Source: Planomonospora parontospora (lineage in GTDB: Bacteria; Actinomycetota; Actinomycetes; Streptosporangiales; Streptosporangiaceae). Taken from it: 64,000 nt of DNA. A program made the position numbers and the translations under genes. The first letter of the stretch is position 1. Every line of letters begins with the position of its first letter. Below, in pieces: positions 62,701 to 64,000 of this stretch. The notes under the pieces are model-generated. The model searched no databases. It was not told the origin of the DNA and was given only the letters and a program-made list of their open reading frames with translations. Location of the stretch: positions 1 to 64,000 of the forward strand of contig BMQD01000012.1 of NCBI GenBank assembly GCA_014647935.1, given 5' to 3'.

Positions 62701-64000
62701 CACCCAGGCGGCCGCGGTCTGCTCACGCGCCGCCCCGGTGGAACCGCTGGTCGCGTCCGATGTGTCGGTGTCGGAGCTGATCGGTCTGATCGAGGCGCTT
62801 CCTCCCGCGTCGGATGGCGCCCATGAGCCTGCGGTACCCCCCGGGGCGGCCGAATGGCATCGGATCCTGGGCCCGCGTCGCGAACCCGTCGAACTGGCGG
62901 AGGAGGCCACCGACCACACCTGGCGGGTATGGGGGAGAGGCGCGCTACGCGCCGAGCTGGAACCGTTGCTGCGCACCGATGACTGGCAGCCCTCGGCCGA
63001 GCTGGTCCTCCTGCCGGAGGACCCCGATGACCAGGACATCGCGGGGCTCCTCGACGTCGCGAAGGCGGCGGTCGACAAGGCGGTCCCGCTCGCCGTGATC
63101 GAGCAGGGGGACACGGCCGCGGGTTACCTGGCCACCATCCGCCAGGAGCACCCGGACCGGGCGGTCCGCTGGATCGGCGGGGTGTCTGCCGGAACCGCCG
63201 CCGCGGTCGCCCGCGCCCTGCGCTCCTCCCCGGACGAGCACCCCGAGCTCGTGATCGACGAGAACGGCAGGGTCTGCACCGTCACGTACGCGCCCCTCCC
63301 GCTTGCCCCCGCGCAGGAGGTGCCGCTCGGCGGTGACGACGTCGTCCTGGTCACCGGCGGCGGCAAGGGCATCGGATTCCAGACCGCGCTCGCCCTCGGC
63401 CGGTCGTACGGGGCCCGGATCGCGCTCCTGGGCCGCAGCAGGCCGCAGGACGACGACGAGCTGCGCGCGAACCTCTCCCTGCTGGAAGAGCTGAACATCC
63501 CGCACCTCTACGTGACCGCCGACATCGCCGACACGTCGGCCGTACGGCAGGCCGCCGCGCGCATCACCGGAGAACTCGGACAGGTCACCGCGGTCGTCCA
63601 CAGCAGCGGTGTCAACCATCCGAAGCGTTTCACCGAACTGGGCGCGGCCGACTACGCCGAGCACGCCGCGCCCAAGTACCACGGCCTGCGTGCACTCGTC
63701 GACGCCCTCGACACCGCATCGCTGCGCCTGCTGATCACCTACGGGTCGGTCATCGGCAGGTTCGGCCTGCCGGGCGAGGCCCACTACGCGCTGGCCAACG
63801 GCCGGATGCGCGAGCTGGCCCGCGTCCTGGCCCGCGACTTGCCCGGGTGCCGGGTCTGGAACATGGACTGGACCGCGTGGTCCGGCGCCGGCATGGGGGA
63901 ACGGCTCGACGTCCTCGACGGCCTCATGCGGGCCGGCGTGGTCCCGTTGCCGGTGGAGACCGGCGTCGCACTGCTGCGGAAGCTGCTCGCGGCCCGTCCG
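59798..64000 (+). CDS. pksE: Enediyne iterative type I polyketide synthase PksE (5' part, cut by window)
   Basis: Open from ATG 59798 to the right edge, 1401 codons. Ketosynthase: Cys209 in TVDGACSSSLLS, His342 in EGHGTGT, His381 in NIGHTKAAAG. Acyltransferase: Ser651 in GHSLGE. Acyl carrier protein: Ser961 in LLSDLHLNSLRVVQL, the enediyne-type ACP sequence. Ketoreductase: NADP motif VTGGGKGIG from residue 1185, then the Ser/Tyr/Asn region LITYGSVIG and HYALANGRM. The expected dehydratase and C-terminal phosphopantetheinyl transferase lie beyond the window. PksE makes the polyene precursor of the warhead and is the diagnostic enediyne gene. Last gene of the four-gene coupled unit. Confidence 0.96.
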   Translation, partial: MYEPIAIVGAACRYPDAGDPDELWEMVLSGRRAFRPLPPGRLNLDDYAAAGADGTYARFAAVLEGWTFDRTRFRIPGPTYRVTDPAHWLALEVAADALASAGHPEGRGLDRDRVGVVIGNSMNGEFSRASVLRLRWPYVRRVLQHALTAEGWAPEAQARFLTGLEQTYKNPFPEPNDETLAGGLANTIAGRICNHFDLHGGGYTVDGACSSSLLSVITAARALRAGDIDVAIAGGVDLSLDPFELVGFARTGALATSAMRVYDADPTGFWPGEGCGMVVLMRAEDAVAAGRPPLALIRGWGVSSDGRGGITRPERTGQLLAVHRAYEQAGFGPETVALFEGHGTGTAVGDAVEIAALAEAQRAMRTLDPAALGSIKANIGHTKAAAGVAGLLKATMALHRQVIPPTTGCEEPHELLRAHGVPLRVVRDAETWPQEAPLRAAVSAMGFGGINTHLVLESPAPRRRPAFTARERRLARRPLGHEVFVFGAASTEDLLTQLDRAASAAASLSFAEQADLAASLARTAAGARHPHRAAVVAANPEQLARRARQAAQLVADRRDDGFVTLPGICVGNGAPGRAGLLFTGQGTAVPAGPGALGAVLPGVEDLFDEASSHTGTVDTAVVQPAVVKASLAGLRWLNRLGVDPCGAVGHSLGEITALHWAGALSEDDTIGLVTARGRIMSDHGAPHTGMASIIAGDEPLRRLTSGTEAVVAADHGAAHVVAGPIRDLERILERCREQNISAKRLSVSHGFHSPAFTAAEPRLASHLGQVALEAPARPVYSTVSGGLLDGDADLRRLLTAQLTAPVLFRQAVSELAKSCDLLIEIGPGHALASLAEDITGVPAFALDIGATSGRELCHAAGALYACGAADDLRPMFAERFHREFDLWRDLTFLENPCERAPESLALPGAPVPVAPSSPAEEHGLQEDVSSAVRKVVAEAIELPVDAIGADDRLLSDLHLNSLRVVQLVTQAAAVCSRAAPVEPLVASDVSVSELIGLIEALPPASDGAHEPAVPPGAAEWHRILGPRREPVELAEEATDHTWRVWGRGALRAELEPLLRTDDWQPSAELVLLPEDPDDQDIAGLLDVAKAAVDKAVPLAVIEQGDTAAGYLATIRQEHPDRAVRWIGGVSAGTAAAVARALRSSPDEHPELVIDENGRVCTVTYAPLPLAPAQEVPLGGDDVVLVTGGGKGIGFQTALALGRSYGARIALLGRSRPQDDDELRANLSLLEELNIPHLYVTADIADTSAVRQAAARITGELGQVTAVVHSSGVNHPKRFTELGAADYAEHAAPKYHGLRALVDALDTASLRLLITYGSVIGRFGLPGEAHYALANGRMRELARVLARDLPGCRVWNMDWTAWSGAGMGERLDVLDGLMRAGVVPLPVETGVALLRKLLAARP

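Noticed and set aside
1..64000. CRISPR arrays, tRNA or rRNA genes
   Set aside because: No regularly spaced repeats and no tRNA-like cloverleaf or rRNA sequence were noticed on reading either strand; a covariance search was not possible here.

Overview
The window is very GC-rich with the codon and start usage (frequent GTG, short overlaps) of an actinomycete. The gene families (ECF sigma factor with a YCII partner, ArsR-rhodanese regulators, FtsX-type ABC exporter with a NarL/DesK pair, GH19 chitinase, enediyne genes) fit Actinomadura, Streptosporangiales or Streptomyces relatives. I cannot name the genus. The region looks accessory: many short regulator/enzyme pairs, IS and Tn3 remnants, and an unusual number of gene fragments and frameshifts.

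Layout. 1-2.4 kb is a patchwork of gene pieces (histidine kinase, alpha/beta hydrolase, LysR, LuxR, MFS, secreted SapA-like protein, response regulator). 2.7-4.5 kb holds an MmyB-like regulator and an SDR. 5.1-10.9 kb holds a methyltransferase with an altered C-terminus, an FtsX/ATPase exporter and, divergently, a sensor kinase/response regulator pair. 11-15 kb has membrane proteins, a type II signal peptidase (LspA) and a recombinase scrap. 15-18.9 kb has a MarR regulator divergent from YceI and pirin, three broken genes and an APH(6)-like kinase. 19-23.4 kb has a hypothetical protein, a Nudix hydrolase and a flavin monooxygenase/TetR pair. 23.4-27.1 kb is a transposon zone around a diguanylate cyclase. 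27.3-34 kb has a chitinase, a MASE1-type kinase, a beta-trefoil protein and a frameshifted PepSY protein. 34.6-45.6 kb has an NAD-dependent DNA ligase, remnants of NACHT, terpene synthase and DnaQ genes, two secreted paralogues, an EEP phosphodiesterase, an NmrA-type reductase with its WYL regulator, and a coiled-coil zinc-ribbon protein.

The right third is best organised. 46.5-49.7 kb is a compact operon of an acyl-CoA-dehydrogenase-fold flavoprotein, a periplasmic-binding-fold protein without a signal peptide, and a TusA-like/ferritin-like diiron fusion, closed by a perfect terminator hairpin. I do not recognise it as a named system. 50.1-55.7 kb holds YCII + ECF sigma, two ArsR-rhodanese proteins flanking a sulfide:quinone-reductase-like flavoprotein, and an ArsR/AHSA1 pair.

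From 55.97 kb to the right edge runs a tightly coupled enediyne warhead cassette: DUF1702/UnbL, CRTAC1/UnbV, UnbU and the first 1401 codons of the iterative PKS PksE (KS-AT-ACP-KR visible). The window therefore enters an enediyne biosynthetic cluster; its thioesterase, tailoring and resistance genes should lie beyond the right edge.
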